A DNA stretch of 64,000 nucleotides from Bacteroidales bacterium (GTDB lineage: Bacteria; Bacteroidota; Bacteroidia; Bacteroidales; F082). Position 1 is the first letter of the stretch; every line of letters starts with the position of its first letter. The position numbers and the translations under genes are program-made. The stretch covers positions 62,001 to 126,000 of the forward strand of contig JAKIVD010000010.1 in assembly GCA_021647205.1 (NCBI GenBank), read 5' to 3'. Of the stretch, positions 17,937-26,876 are shown piece after piece. The notes under the pieces were generated by a model. That model worked only from the letters and a program-made list of their open reading frames with translations. It was not told where the DNA came from and did not search any database.

Positions 17937-18033
17937 GGAAAACCAGAGGTGATTCATAAGTTTGTTGCCGGCCTTGTCCCATCCCGGCAGCATTTTATTT
18001 ATTTTTGCGGCTGTTTTTTTGAAGAGCGGAAAT

Positions 18034-18258
18034 ATGACAGCAAAACCTGAAATTACCAATGATATTTTAATCGAGGACCTTGTGGAGAATTACAACTTTG
18101 CAGTCCGTTACCTGATGGAAAAAGGCATCCGGTGTATCATGTGCGGTGAACCCGTTTGGGGAACACTCGAAGAAGCGGCAAAAGAAAAGGGCTTCAGCGA
18201 CTCCGGGATAGCGGAAATCGTCGGGGAGATGAAATCCCTTGCTGAGAAAGGTTATTAG
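18034..18258 (+). CDS. DUF1858 redox-disulfide small protein
   Basis: The start at the ATG at 18034 gives a 74-residue protein; the longer reading frame upstream would add an unrelated hydrophobic stretch. The whole chain is a DUF1858 domain (hybrid-cluster-protein-associated disulfide-redox family): IEDLVENYNFAVRYLMEKGIRC, then the CIMCGEPVWGTLEEAA motif with the C-x-x-C pair, then a helical tail. Such domains are thought to act in redox sensing or sulfur handling; a specific partner is not evident here. Confidence 0.85.
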   Translation: MTAKPEITNDILIEDLVENYNFAVRYLMEKGIRCIMCGEPVWGTLEEAAKEKGFSDSGIAEIVGEMKSLAEKGY

Positions 18259-18283
18259 ATAAGAACATCAAGAAATCGCAGTT

Positions 18284-18916
18284 TCACGGAGCCAGTCTTC
18301 GTATTCCCCAGCACGCGTCCTTAAGCCGGTAGCTGATTCTGTCGTGCAAGCGGTATTTGCCGCCCTGCCAAAATTCAAAATAATCAGGTTTTAGTACGTA
18401 ACCACCCCAGTTTTCGGGGCGTTTAATTTCCGTTTGTCCTTGGAGAAGATGCATCCTCTTTTTCTCTAATTCAGCCAGGTCATCAATTGTTTCGCTTTGG
18501 GGCGAAACGATGGCGCTCAGCCTGCTTTCGAGGGGGCGTGAATTAAAATAGCTCTCCGATTCTTCTTCCCTGAGTTTGTTTACCATGCCTTCTATCCGCA
18601 CCTGGCGCTCGAAGGATGGCCAGAAGAAATGAAAGCAGGCCAAGGGCTTAGCTTGCAGTTCTTTTCCCTTCCTGCTTAAATAATTCGTATAAAAAACCAA
18701 TCCGCCCGATTGGGTGATTCCTTTCAGTAAAACTACCCGTGATGAGGGCCGCCCATCTTTCCCTACGGTTGAAACGACCATGGCATTGAACTCGTCCACA
18801 GCTGCATTTTTGACTTCTTCCAACCAAAGTTTCAGCAACAAAACTGGTTCTGTGGGCAAGCCGGCACCAGTCAGCTTGTACTTGCCAAAATCACGTCTCA
18901 GGTCGGAGAATTCCAC
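18284..18916 (-). CDS. pdxH: Pyridoxamine/pyridoxine 5'-phosphate oxidase
   Basis: The 210-residue protein is the normal length for PdxH, the FMN-dependent enzyme that oxidises PNP or PMP to pyridoxal 5'-phosphate. The FMN/substrate segments are all visible: SRVVLLKGI, FYTNYLSRKGKEL, ACFHFFWPSFERQVRIEGMV, and the SRPLESRLSAIVSPQS loop, ending WQGGKYRLHDRISYRL. The C-terminal RLAP-like tail is typical. Convergent with the DUF1858 gene and divergent from the DUF1684 gene. Confidence 0.97.
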   Translation of the reverse strand: MEFSDLRRDFGKYKLTGAGLPTEPVLLLKLWLEEVKNAAVDEFNAMVVSTVGKDGRPSSRVVLLKGITQSGGLVFYTNYLSRKGKELQAKPLACFHFFWPSFERQVRIEGMVNKLREEESESYFNSRPLESRLSAIVSPQSETIDDLAELEKKRMHLLQGQTEIKRPENWGGYVLKPDYFEFWQGGKYRLHDRISYRLKDACWGIRRLAP

Positions 18917-18993
18917 ACTTTAGGTTTTTGGTAATAGCAAACAACTTATTTTTTAATTTTGGCAAAGGTAATATTCCGCTAAAAAACATCAGC

Positions 18994-19671
18994 ATGCACA
19001 CCTCCTCTTCAAAGAAAATAAGGACAGCACTTCTTTTTATCTTTATTCTTGTTCTTATTGTTGTCGTGTACCTGCTTTTTTTTATGAGAACTGACGGGAG
19101 TGAGCTGGCAGAAGATGGCCCCGCCATCGCAAGTTATATTGCCGGAATAAATCAAAGCAGGGCGGAAAAAGATGCGGAGTTTGCTGACAGTACACGCTCG
19201 AGGTTCAATGCCGAAGAACGCGCTGTATTCCACGGGCTTAACTATTTTGATCCCGACCCGTATTACAAAATCAGCGCGGTATTTACGGTTGATACCAGCT
19301 CGCCAGCTTTCAAGATGCCTACCAATACTGATCGAAAACCTAATTACAGGGTGTTTGGTTTTATTGACTTTACTGTTCACGGCATTGACTGCCGGCTGAC
19401 GGCTTATCAGAATATGGATTACAAAGACGACCCGGAATGGGGCGGGTATTTATTTGTACCCTTCAGTGATAAAACCAACGGGAAGGAAAGTTACGGGGCA
19501 GGAAGGTATCTCGACATCCCCATTCCGGGGCCGGGAAGCTTTATCCTGGATTTTAACGAAGCTTACAATCCTTATTGTGCCTATTCTGACAGGTGGTCGT
19601 GCCCGCTTGTTCCGGTCGGGAACTACCTCGAAGTAAGTATCCCGGCAGGCGAGAAGAAATACAAACACTGA
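18994..19671 (+). CDS. DUF1684 membrane-anchored protein
   Basis: The chosen start is the ATG at 18994, which places a single N-terminal membrane anchor (ALLFIFILVLIVVVYLLFFM) right after a short basic stretch. The exported part is a DUF1684 domain of about 170 residues, with the hallmark GAGRYLDIPIPG segment, then LDFNEAYNPYCAYSDRWSCP and a C-terminal IPAGEK. The function of this widespread family is unknown. It lies 16 nt before the histidine kinase gene on the same strand, so co-transcription is likely. Confidence 0.85.
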   Translation: MHTSSSKKIRTALLFIFILVLIVVVYLLFFMRTDGSELAEDGPAIASYIAGINQSRAEKDAEFADSTRSRFNAEERAVFHGLNYFDPDPYYKISAVFTVDTSSPAFKMPTNTDRKPNYRVFGFIDFTVHGIDCRLTAYQNMDYKDDPEWGGYLFVPFSDKTNGKESYGAGRYLDIPIPGPGSFILDFNEAYNPYCAYSDRWSCPLVPVGNYLEVSIPAGEKKYKH

Positions 19672-19687
19672 GCATCAGACGAAATTT

Positions 19688-21907
19688 ATGAAAAAACATA
19701 ACATAAGGTTGCTTATTGTTGAGGAGGACAAGACTGTAAGGGAATGCCTCAGGAAACTTACCGCTAAAATGGTGACACAGGTCATACTTGCTGACAACGG
19801 TGAACAGGCTTACCGTTATTACTTAAACAAGAAACCGGATATCGTTTTAACAGACTTTGAAATAATTTCCCGGCAGGGGACAAATTTTATCCAACAGATT
19901 CGCAGGCATGAGAAAAAAACACGCATCATTGTCATCTCGGCCAAAGCAGACCCCCAATTCTTCATTAAATCAATTGAACACGGTGTAAAGGGCTTTTTGC
20001 TGAAACCAATTGACGATAAGCAACTGGAGCTTTTACTCATCGAACAAATCAAAGATATTCTCCTTGAAAAGGACTTTGAGTCCGGGGAGCTTAAGCGTCA
20101 TGAAGCAGAAAGGGAAAGGGATAAGAGTGAACAAATCCTCAAGACACTGAGCCAGGCCACAGCACTTTTTTTTCGCTACGGTGTGTCACCTGCCAATATT
20201 CATAAAATATTGAAGCTTATTGGCAAGGCTACAGATTCGAGCCGGGTCAATATTTTCAGGAACTTTGAAGTAGACGGGGAAAAATTTACCGGACTGGCCT
20301 ATTCCTGGTTTTCGGAAAAAAAATATGACCTCTCGGATAAGGAATACCTGAAAAAAATCCCCAATATTGATAGTTCATCCATAAGATGGGCCAAGACCAT
20401 GAAAAAGGGCAAAAATATCCTTGGAAATGTCAGGGACTTTTCAGGTATTGAACGAAAGACCCTGGAGGATAATGGTGTAAAATCAATACTCTCCATACCT
20501 ATTTCCGTGGATGGCAGTTGGTGGGGCTTTATCAGCCTGGATGCCTGTAAAGAGGTAAAAAGCTGGTCGCCGGCAGAAGTCAGGGCGATGGAGACTGTTG
20601 CTTTCAACCTGGGGGCGGCCATTTACCGGTTCAGGGTTGAAAGGGAAATGATCCGCATTACCGAGAGCCTGGAGAACAGGGTAAGGGAAAGGACTGCGGA
20701 GCTTGAAAATGAAGTTGTGGAACGGATGATGGCTGAGGAGCTTCTCAAAGACAGCGAAGAAAAATACCGGATGATTTATGAGAATGCAACAGACGGAATA
20801 CTTTTAATTCAACATGATAAAATAGTGCTCACAAGTCCTTCAATGGTTGAAATAATGGAACGGATGCCCCGCTTTTTGATTGGATATCCTTTTTGCGAGT
20901 TCGTTGTTCCCGAACAAAAGGAAGAAGTAATACAGTTTTTCTCAGATATTAACAGTAAAAAGAATAACAGCTTAAATGTTGAAGTGCTCGTCCCTGACAA
21001 GGCAAACAAATGGCTTGAGCTAAAAACGACAAAGATTGATTGGGACAACCAACCCGCTTATCTGGTTTTTGCCACCGAAATCACTTTGCGCGTAAAAGCA
21101 GAAAGGGAGCTTAACCGTTTGAACAAAGGTTTGGAGAAAAGAATAAAGAAAGAAGTAAAGCAGGTAAAGGAGCAACAGCAGTTGTTGGTTCAAAAGTCGA
21201 AACTGGAATCGTTGGGAGAGCTTTCGGCCGGCCTTGCCCACGAAATCAACCAACCACTGCTCGGCCTCTCAATGGGACTTGATAATATTCTGCTGGCTAC
21301 CCAGGAAGATAGTTTTTCGCGTTCGTACGTAAAAAAGAAAGCAGAGGTGCTCTTCAAAGACATCGACCGGATAAAGCAAATTGTTGAACATGTGAGGACC
21401 TTTTCGCGTGAGCAGCAAAATGTTTTAAATGAAAGAATTGAAATCAACAATATGATACGCAATACCCTCTTGCTGGCAAATAAGATGTTTGAGGCCAAAC
21501 ACATTGAATTTAATGTGCAACTGGCAGATGATGAGATATTTGTTATGGGAAATCCCTACAGACTGGAACAGGTCATTCTTAACCTGCTGTCGAATGCACG
21601 GCATGCTGTTGATGAGAAAGATAAACAGGCAGAAAGTAAAGAACAGGTGAAAGAAATCTCTTTAAAAGTAAGCAGGGAAGATGAAACGGCTTTGATAATC
21701 GTTACGGACAATGGTATCGGTATCCCGAAAAAAGTCATTCCGAAAATCTTCGATCCGTTTTTCACCACTAAAAACGAGGAAAAAGGAACCGGGCTCGGCC
21801 TGTCTATTTCTTACGGAATTGTAAAAGAAATGAATGGTGCGATTCGGGTGGAGAGCACAAAAATGAAAAACACAAAAGTAACTATCGAACTTCCGGTGAA
21901 CAATTGA
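19688..21907 (+). CDS. Hybrid sensor histidine kinase: receiver-GAF-PAS-HisKA-HATPase
   Basis: The 739-residue cytoplasmic kinase has an N-terminal receiver (phospho-acceptor Asp56 in VLTDFEII, Lys in LLKPID; the acidic pair is Glu12/Glu13 rather than Asp/Asp), a GAF domain around 150-320, a coiled coil, a PAS domain around 355-475, and then the transmitter. The phosphorylated His is His518 in [14 protein letters not shown]. The ATPase domain shows [10 protein letters not shown] (N box), [15 protein letters not shown] and GTGLGLSIS. There is no membrane segment, so it senses an internal signal. The next gene, a sigma-54 regulator, starts 9 nt beyond its stop and is the obvious phosphotransfer partner. 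Confidence 0.93.
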   Translation: MKKHNIRLLIVEEDKTVRECLRKLTAKMVTQVILADNGEQAYRYYLNKKPDIVLTDFEIISRQGTNFIQQIRRHEKKTRIIVISAKADPQFFIKSIEHGVKGFLLKPIDDKQLELLLIEQIKDILLEKDFESGELKRHEAERERDKSEQILKTLSQATALFFRYGVSPANIHKILKLIGKATDSSRVNIFRNFEVDGEKFTGLAYSWFSEKKYDLSDKEYLKKIPNIDSSSIRWAKTMKKGKNILGNVRDFSGIERKTLEDNGVKSILSIPISVDGSWWGFISLDACKEVKSWSPAEVRAMETVAFNLGAAIYRFRVEREMIRITESLENRVRERTAELENEVVERMMAEELLKDSEEKYRMIYENATDGILLIQHDKIVLTSPSMVEIMERMPRFLIGYPFCEFVVPEQKEEVIQFFSDINSKKNNSLNVEVLVPDKANKWLELKTTKIDWDNQPAYLVFATEITLRVKAERELNRLNKGLEKRIKKEVKQVKEQQQLLVQKSKLESLGELSAGLAHEINQPLLGLSMGLDNILLATQEDSFSRSYVKKKAEVLFKDIDRIKQIVEHVRTFSREQQNVLNERIEINNMIRNTLLLANKMFEAKHIEFNVQLADDEIFVMGNPYRLEQVILNLLSNARHAVDEKDKQAESKEQVKEISLKVSREDETALIIVTDNGIGIPKKVIPKIFDPFFTTKNEEKGTGLGLSISYGIVKEMNGAIRVESTKMKNTKVTIELPVNN

Positions 21908-21915
21908 ATAAAAAA

Positions 21916-23307
21916 ATGAAAAACATAAACATACTTGTCCTTGACGACGAACAACGGATTCTTGATGAGATTTACGAATTCCTTACCAACCGCAATTATA
22001 ATGTATTTTGCGCCTTGAGGCCCAGCGAGGCATTTTCCCTGTTGGAAAAACAGGAAATTGACATCCTTATCCTCGACATCAAGCTGCCAGAAATGGACGG
22101 CATCAGGGTGTTGGAAAAAGTAAAAGCAGCATATCCCAACGAAATTGAGGTTATCATGATTTCGGGTCATGGCGACATGAATACGGTAATCGAAGCCATG
22201 CGCATGGGGGCTGCCGATTATTTCCCCAAACCGTTCCGGCTGATAGACATCAACAATGCCATTATGCGCACACAGCGGTTTGTTGAATTAAACAAAAAGC
22301 TGAAAACTGCCAACTCTGACCTTAAGTTGTTGTCAAAAGTCCTTTCCGAACATATCGGCTGCCAGTTGCTCGGCGACAGTGCAGTAATGGATAACCTTGT
22401 TAATATGGTGAATAAGGTAGCTGCAACGGACAATACTTCCGTATTAATCCTCGGCGAAAGCGGAACGGGAAAAGAGCTGGTTGCCCACGGCATTCATTAC
22501 CTGAGCAATAGAAAAAGCCACACTTTTTATTCGGTCAATTGTTCGGCAGTTCCTGAAACCCTGTTCGAGAGTGAATTCTTCGGGCATGTTAAAGGTGCAT
22601 TCACCGGTGCAGATTCCAACAAAGACGGCTGGTTTGAGATTGCGGACAAAGGGACGCTCTTTCTGGACGAAATCAGCGACATGCCCCTTTCGCAACAGGC
22701 AAAATTACTGCGTGTACTCGAGGACCGTAAAGTTAGCAAAGTCGGGTCCCGCGAAAGCAGAAAGGTGGATGTCAGGGTGATAGCTGCCTCCAACAAAAAC
22801 CTTGAGGAACTGGCGGCACAGAACAAATTCAGGTTTGACCTTTTCCACCGGCTGAGCATTTTCGAAATAGAGATTGCCCCCTTGCGCGAAAGAAAAGAAG
22901 ACATTCCAATCCTGATCAATAATTTCATCAGCCAGTTTAATAAACAAATGGGCAGGAAGGTGCGCAAAATAAACCCGCGCGTACTCAAGACGCTGATGGA
23001 TTATTCTTTTCCGGGCAATATCCGCGAGTTGAAGAATATGGTGGAACGGGCGATGATCCTCAATGATGGGGACACCCTGTTGCCTGAGCATTTTAAACTG
23101 GGGCATAATATGCAGGCAGAGGAAGGTTTTTCCGGACTGGAAGCAGCTTCGGCCGCCCCGCGCTCCCTTGATTTGGAAGAAAACACAAAGCGCTTGATAC
23201 TGAAAGCACTGGCGCAATCAGGGAACAACAAGTCCAAAGCTGCCCATCTGCTGAACATTACCTGGCAGGCCCTCGACCGCCGATTGAAAAAGTATGAGAT
23301 GGAATAA
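21916..23307 (+). CDS. Sigma-54-dependent response regulator, NtrC family
   Basis: The ATG at 21916 is preferred; a TTG at 21904 would overlap the kinase stop. The protein (463 residues) has a receiver with Asp54 in LILDIKLPEMDG, an AAA+ domain with Walker A GESGTGKE, an intact GAFTGA loop for sigma-54 contact, Walker B GTLFLDEI and the usual RFDLFHRLS segment. A Fis-type helix-turn-helix is present at the end (KSKAAHLLNITWQALDRRLKKY). It should activate sigma-54 promoters when phosphorylated by the kinase encoded just before it. Its target genes are not evident. In contrast to the regulator at 1138-2301, all functional motifs are canonical. Confidence 0.96.
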   Translation: MKNINILVLDDEQRILDEIYEFLTNRNYNVFCALRPSEAFSLLEKQEIDILILDIKLPEMDGIRVLEKVKAAYPNEIEVIMISGHGDMNTVIEAMRMGAADYFPKPFRLIDINNAIMRTQRFVELNKKLKTANSDLKLLSKVLSEHIGCQLLGDSAVMDNLVNMVNKVAATDNTSVLILGESGTGKELVAHGIHYLSNRKSHTFYSVNCSAVPETLFESEFFGHVKGAFTGADSNKDGWFEIADKGTLFLDEISDMPLSQQAKLLRVLEDRKVSKVGSRESRKVDVRVIAASNKNLEELAAQNKFRFDLFHRLSIFEIEIAPLRERKEDIPILINNFISQFNKQMGRKVRKINPRVLKTLMDYSFPGNIRELKNMVERAMILNDGDTLLPEHFKLGHNMQAEEGFSGLEAASAAPRSLDLEENTKRLILKALAQSGNNKSKAAHLLNITWQALDRRLKKYEME

Positions 23308-23310
23308 AAA

Positions 23311-23340
23311 AAACCCGGCCAATTGCTTAGCCGGGTTTTT
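23311..23340. terminator. Intrinsic terminator between the sigma-54 regulator and rplT
   Basis: A 9-bp stem AAACCCGGC/GCCGGGTTT with a 10-nt loop has a T-run on the plus strand and an A-run on the other side. It can end transcription from both convergent units. Confidence 0.9.
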
Positions 23341-23360
23341 CTTAAAATGAATTTTCGTAT

Positions 23361-23705
23361 TTACTTCACAGCATCCACAATGGCTTTAAAAGCTTCGGGA
23401 TTGTTCATGGCCAGGTCGGCAAGCACCTTCCTGCTGATTTCAATATCCTTGGCGTGCAGTTTACCCATAAATACAGAGTAAGACATTCCATGCAGCCTGG
23501 CGCCTGCGTTAATCCGCTGGATCCACAAGGCCCGGAAATTGCGTTTTTTCGTCCGTCTGTCACGGTAGGCGTACTGTTGGCCTTTTTCGTATGCATTTTT
23601 TGCAACCGTCCAAACGTTCTTCCGGCGACCAAATTGTCCTTTGGTCTCCTTCATGATCTTTTTTCTACGTGCCTTAGCGGCAACTACGTTTACTGATCTT
23701 GGCAT
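23361..23705 (-). CDS. rplT: Large ribosomal subunit protein bL20
   Basis: The 114-residue sequence begins [19 protein letters not shown] and has the family block [21 protein letters not shown], diagnostic for bL20. It binds 23S rRNA early in 50S assembly and in several bacteria also represses its own operon. It is the last gene of the thrS-infC-rpmI-rplT unit, followed by a strong terminator. Confidence 0.98.
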   Translation of the reverse strand: MPRSVNVVAAKARRKKIMKETKGQFGRRKNVWTVAKNAYEKGQQYAYRDRRTKKRNFRALWIQRINAGARLHGMSYSVFMGKLHAKDIEISRKVLADLAMNNPEAFKAIVDAVK

Positions 23706-23783
23706 TTTCTTTCTTTTTCTTCGTTATGGCGTTCCGTTACCGGAAACTTATCGGGCCATCACAAAAGTTAAACATTAAGTGAA

Positions 23784-23978
23784 TTAACTGCGAAGCATGT
23801 GCCTGATGTTTTTTTCATCGGCTTTGTCAATAATTGTAAAGTAAGTTAAATTACGTTTACGCTTTTTCGACTTCTTGGTCAAAATATGACTTTTATAAGC
23901 ATGCTTCCTTTTAATTTTACCGGTTCCCGTAAAAGAGAATCTCTTTTTGGCGCCGGATTTTGTTTTCATTTTTGGCAT
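23784..23978 (-). CDS. rpmI: Large ribosomal subunit protein bL35
   Basis: The 64-residue, strongly basic protein begins [24 protein letters not shown] and contains [20 protein letters not shown], typical of bL35. It sits in its usual place between infC and rplT. Confidence 0.98.
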   Translation of the reverse strand: MPKMKTKSGAKKRFSFTGTGKIKRKHAYKSHILTKKSKKRKRNLTYFTIIDKADEKNIRHMLRS

Positions 23979-24016
23979 TACTAAAAATTTAATGATTTAT
24001 TGATTGGTTAAAAGGA

Positions 24017-24571
24017 TTATTTCTTCGGTGTAAGTATCATTATCATTCGTTTTCCTTCGAGTTTGGGCATGCGCTCAACCTTTCCATGGTCTTCCAGTTC
24101 CTGTGCAAATTTCAGCATCACGTATTCCCCTTTGTCTTTATAAACAATCGATCGTCCTTTAAAGAATACTTCAACCTTAACTTTTGCCCCATCTTGCAGA
24201 AACTTGGTGGCATGTTTGAGCTTAAAATTAAAGTCGTGGTCATCGATGTTCGGCCCCAGTCTGATTTCTTTCAAAATAACTTTGGCTGCTTTGGCCTTCA
24301 TCTCTTTTTGTTTCTTTTTTTGCTCGTAAAGAAACTTGCGGTAATCCATTATTTTGCAAACCGGCGGATTGGCTGACGGGGAAATCTCTACCAGATCGAG
24401 TCCCAGTTCCTCTGCCAAATCCAATGCTTCCCTGGTTTGAAAAATACCGTCACCCTTGACGTGATCGCCCACAACCCGGATGACCGGTGCTGAAATAAAT
24501 TTATTAATCTTGTGCGGGTCTTCCTTTTTCTTCCAGGGTTTCCTTGGTCTTCTGCCTCTAAATTGTGCTAT
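24017..24571 (-). CDS. infC: Translation initiation factor IF-3, probable AUA start
   Basis: The IF-3 fold is complete: N-domain with VRLVGDxV-type strand ([13 protein letters not shown]), the [33 protein letters not shown] linker, and the C-domain with [17 protein letters not shown] and VEVFFKGR. The first in-frame conventional start (GTG at 24472) would delete the conserved N-terminus. Reading back adds [27 protein letters not shown], typical of the family, to an ATA codon at 24571, which is preceded at about 8 nt by AGGAGG. In E. coli infC starts at AUU, and IF-3 represses itself by rejecting it. An AUA start would serve the same purpose. 184 residues. Confidence 0.93.
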   Translation of the reverse strand: MAQFRGRRPRKPWKKKEDPHKINKFISAPVIRVVGDHVKGDGIFQTREALDLAEELGLDLVEISPSANPPVCKIMDYRKFLYEQKKKQKEMKAKAAKVILKEIRLGPNIDDHDFNFKLKHATKFLQDGAKVKVEVFFKGRSIVYKDKGEYVMLKFAQELEDHGKVERMPKLEGKRMIMILTPKK

Positions 24572-24577
24572 TGTTCG

Positions 24578-24586
24578 GTCCTCCTA
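24578..24586 (-). promoter_or_regulatory. Strong Shine-Dalgarno sequence for infC
   Basis: On the minus strand the sequence TAGGAGGAC lies about 8 nt before the ATA codon at 24571. Genes around it lack such sequences, as is usual in Bacteroidota, so its presence here supports the non-standard start and suggests a dedicated initiation mechanism. Confidence 0.75.
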
Positions 24587-24600
24587 TATTTGTGAATAAT

Positions 24601-26541
24601 TTATTTCGCAAAGGTCATTTGTTCAACCTCCTCATTTATCATATTTGCAAACTGCTCTATTTCAAATGTTCCCATATCGCCGTGTTGGTGCTTCCGTACC
24701 GAAACGGTTCCTTCCGCTTCTTCCTTCTCTCCAACAATCAACATAAATGGTATTTTCTTCAATTCGGCATCCCTTATTTTTCTTCCCGTTTTTTCACTAC
24801 GGTCGTCAATCAGGCCGCGAATTTCGTACTTTTTAAGCAAATGTAAAACTTTTTCAGCGTATTCCTGATATTTTTCGCTGATGGGCAATACGATAAACTG
24901 ATCGGGGGTGAGCCATAAGGGAAAATTACCGGCGCAATGTTCGATTAAAACAGCAACAAAACGCTCCATCGACCCGAAAGGTGCGCGGTGAATCATCACC
25001 GGCCGGTGTTTCTCATTATCCGGGCCAATGTAAGTCAAATCAAAGCGTTCAGGCAAATTGTAATCTACCTGAATGGTACCCAGTTGCCATTTTCTGCCCA
25101 GGGCATCTTTTACAATAAAGTCCATCTTGGGCCCGTAAAAGGCGGCTTCGCCATATTCAATTACCGCATTCAGCCCTCTTTCATCGGCAACGTCAATAAT
25201 CGCACTTTCTGCCTTTTCCCAGTTCTCGTCGCTGCCAATGTATTTATCTTTGTTATCCGGATCGCGCAACGAAATCTGAATGATTACATCTTTAAAATCG
25301 AGCGCTTTAAATATCTGGTTGATGATGTCGATTACCCCGTTAAATTCATCTTTAATTTGATCGGGGGTACAGAAAATATGGGCATCGTCCTGGGTAAATC
25401 CCCTTACGCGGGTCAGCCCGTGCAGTTCTCCGCTCTGCTCGTAACGGTAAACGGTTCCGAATTCCGCATAGCGGATGGGCAGTTCTTTGTAAGAATGTGG
25501 CCTTGAATTATAAATCTCGCAATGGTGCGGACAATTCATCGGTTTCAAAAAGAACTCCTCCCCTTCCACAGGTGTTTTGATGGGCTTGAAAGATTCCTCG
25601 CCGTATTTTTGGTAGTGCCCCGAAGTTTTGTACAATTCAACATTGCCAATGTGTGGGGTAATCACCGGTTCGTAGCCGGCTTCGTTCTGCACTTTCTTCA
25701 GGTATTGTTCCAAACGTTCGCGCAATTGGGCGCCTTTGGGCAACCACAGGGGCAAACCCAAACCTACTTTTTGTGAGAAGGTAAACAGGTCAAGTTCTTT
25801 TCCCAGTTTGCGGTGGTCACGTTTTTTGGCCTCCTCCAGCAATTCCAGGTATTCATCCAGTTCTTTCTTTTTCGGGAAAGTGATGCCGTAAATCCGCGTC
25901 AGTTGTTTCCTTGTTTCATCTCCGCGCCAGTAAGCACCGGCAACTTTCAAAAGTTTTACCGCCTTAATGGGCGAGGTGTTCGGAATATGCGGTCCACGAC
26001 ACAAATCGGTAAAATAGCCACTTTCGTAAAAGGTGATTTCACCATCTTCCAAATCGTTGATCAGCTCCAGTTTGTATTCATCATCCTTTTCGGTAAAATA
26101 GGCCAGTGCATCTTTTTTAGAAACTTCTTTGCGGTCGAAAGTTTGCTTTTCGCGTGCCAGTTCCAGAAATTTCTTCTCGATTTTTCCGAAATCCTTATCA
26201 GAGATATCGTGGTCAACAAAATCGATATCGTAATAAAAACCATTCTCCACATCCGGCCCGATGCCAAATTTCACTCCGGGATATAGCAATTCAATGGCTT
26301 CGGCCATCAGGTGAGCCGACGAATGCCACATGGCTGACTTGCCTTCCGCATCGCGCCAGGTGAGCAATTGCAGTTGCACATCTTCCGTCAAGGGCCGGGT
26401 TGCATCCCACACTTCGCCATTTACTTTGGCTGCCAGTACATTTCGGGCCAGGCCTTCACTGATGTCGCGGGCTACATCCAGGGCTGTAACCCCTTGATTG
26501 TATTGCTTCACAGAACCGTCCGGTAAGGTAATATTAATCAT
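24601..26541 (-). CDS. thrS: Threonyl-tRNA synthetase
   Basis: The 646-residue class II synthetase has the full bacterial architecture: TGS domain (1-60), editing domain with [10 protein letters not shown], catalytic core with the zinc-binding [10 protein letters not shown], motif 2 [20 protein letters not shown]...[12 protein letters not shown], and motif 3 [18 protein letters not shown], then an anticodon-binding domain ([19 protein letters not shown]). It charges tRNA-Thr. It heads the thrS-infC-rpmI-rplT operon with only 29 nt between its stop and the infC start. Its 5' region carries the hairpin array described below. Confidence 0.98.
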   Translation of the reverse strand: MINITLPDGSVKQYNQGVTALDVARDISEGLARNVLAAKVNGEVWDATRPLTEDVQLQLLTWRDAEGKSAMWHSSAHLMAEAIELLYPGVKFGIGPDVENGFYYDIDFVDHDISDKDFGKIEKKFLELAREKQTFDRKEVSKKDALAYFTEKDDEYKLELINDLEDGEITFYESGYFTDLCRGPHIPNTSPIKAVKLLKVAGAYWRGDETRKQLTRIYGITFPKKKELDEYLELLEEAKKRDHRKLGKELDLFTFSQKVGLGLPLWLPKGAQLRERLEQYLKKVQNEAGYEPVITPHIGNVELYKTSGHYQKYGEESFKPIKTPVEGEEFFLKPMNCPHHCEIYNSRPHSYKELPIRYAEFGTVYRYEQSGELHGLTRVRGFTQDDAHIFCTPDQIKDEFNGVIDIINQIFKALDFKDVIIQISLRDPDNKDKYIGSDENWEKAESAIIDVADERGLNAVIEYGEAAFYGPKMDFIVKDALGRKWQLGTIQVDYNLPERFDLTYIGPDNEKHRPVMIHRAPFGSMERFVAVLIEHCAGNFPLWLTPDQFIVLPISEKYQEYAEKVLHLLKKYEIRGLIDDRSEKTGRKIRDAELKKIPFMLIVGEKEEAEGTVSVRKHQHGDMGTFEIEQFANMINEEVEQMTFAK

Positions 26542-26639
26542 CTAAATTTTTTCTAAAAAAAATTGGCTGCAAAAGTACTAAAATTGATTTGACTACCAAG
26601 TAAATAGCAAAATATTTTGAGGGGTCAAAAATCATCCAG

Positions 26640-26870
26640 GATGCCGGATAGTTTTATTCCCGGCGAATTGAAAAAAAACAGTCCCAACCTGCTGAGTAAA
26701 TTTATTCTCAGTGGGTTGAAAAAAGAGCCACCCAAACCCGCCGGGTAGTCTCTTTCCCGGCGGGTTGAACCAACACAAACCCACCGTAGTCCCCTGCTTT
26801 CAGATTAAGAAACTCACGGAAAATTCTGTTTCCCCGACCCGCTAAGTGCAAGGCCACTTAGCGGGTCTTT
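26640..26870 (-). repeat. Array of hairpins with ~49-bp spacing between an oligopeptide-binding gene and thrS
   Basis: This fills the 335-nt gap 26542-26876. Four hairpins are visible: 26643-26664 (GCCGG/CCGGC), 26686-26717 (11-bp stem, two G-U pairs, loop TAAATTTATT), 26735-26766 (perfect 11-bp stem AACCCGCCGGG, 10-nt loop) and 26836-26867 (perfect 13-bp stem). Centres lie at about 26654, 26702, 26751 and 26852, and a degenerate unit (CAAACCCACCGTAGTC) fills the double-length space near 26776-26810. On the minus strand units 1-3 are each followed after about 10 nt by a T-run. Stem sequences differ but pairing is kept. They could be stacked terminators, a leader for thrS, or REP-like repeats. 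Confidence 0.75.
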
Positions 26871-26876
26871 CAAAGC

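Noticed and set aside
17962-18033. Extended N-terminus for the DUF1858 protein with a hydrophobic leader
   Set aside because: The domain starts right at the ATG at 18034; the upstream stretch has no relation to the family and runs through a GC-rich hairpin.
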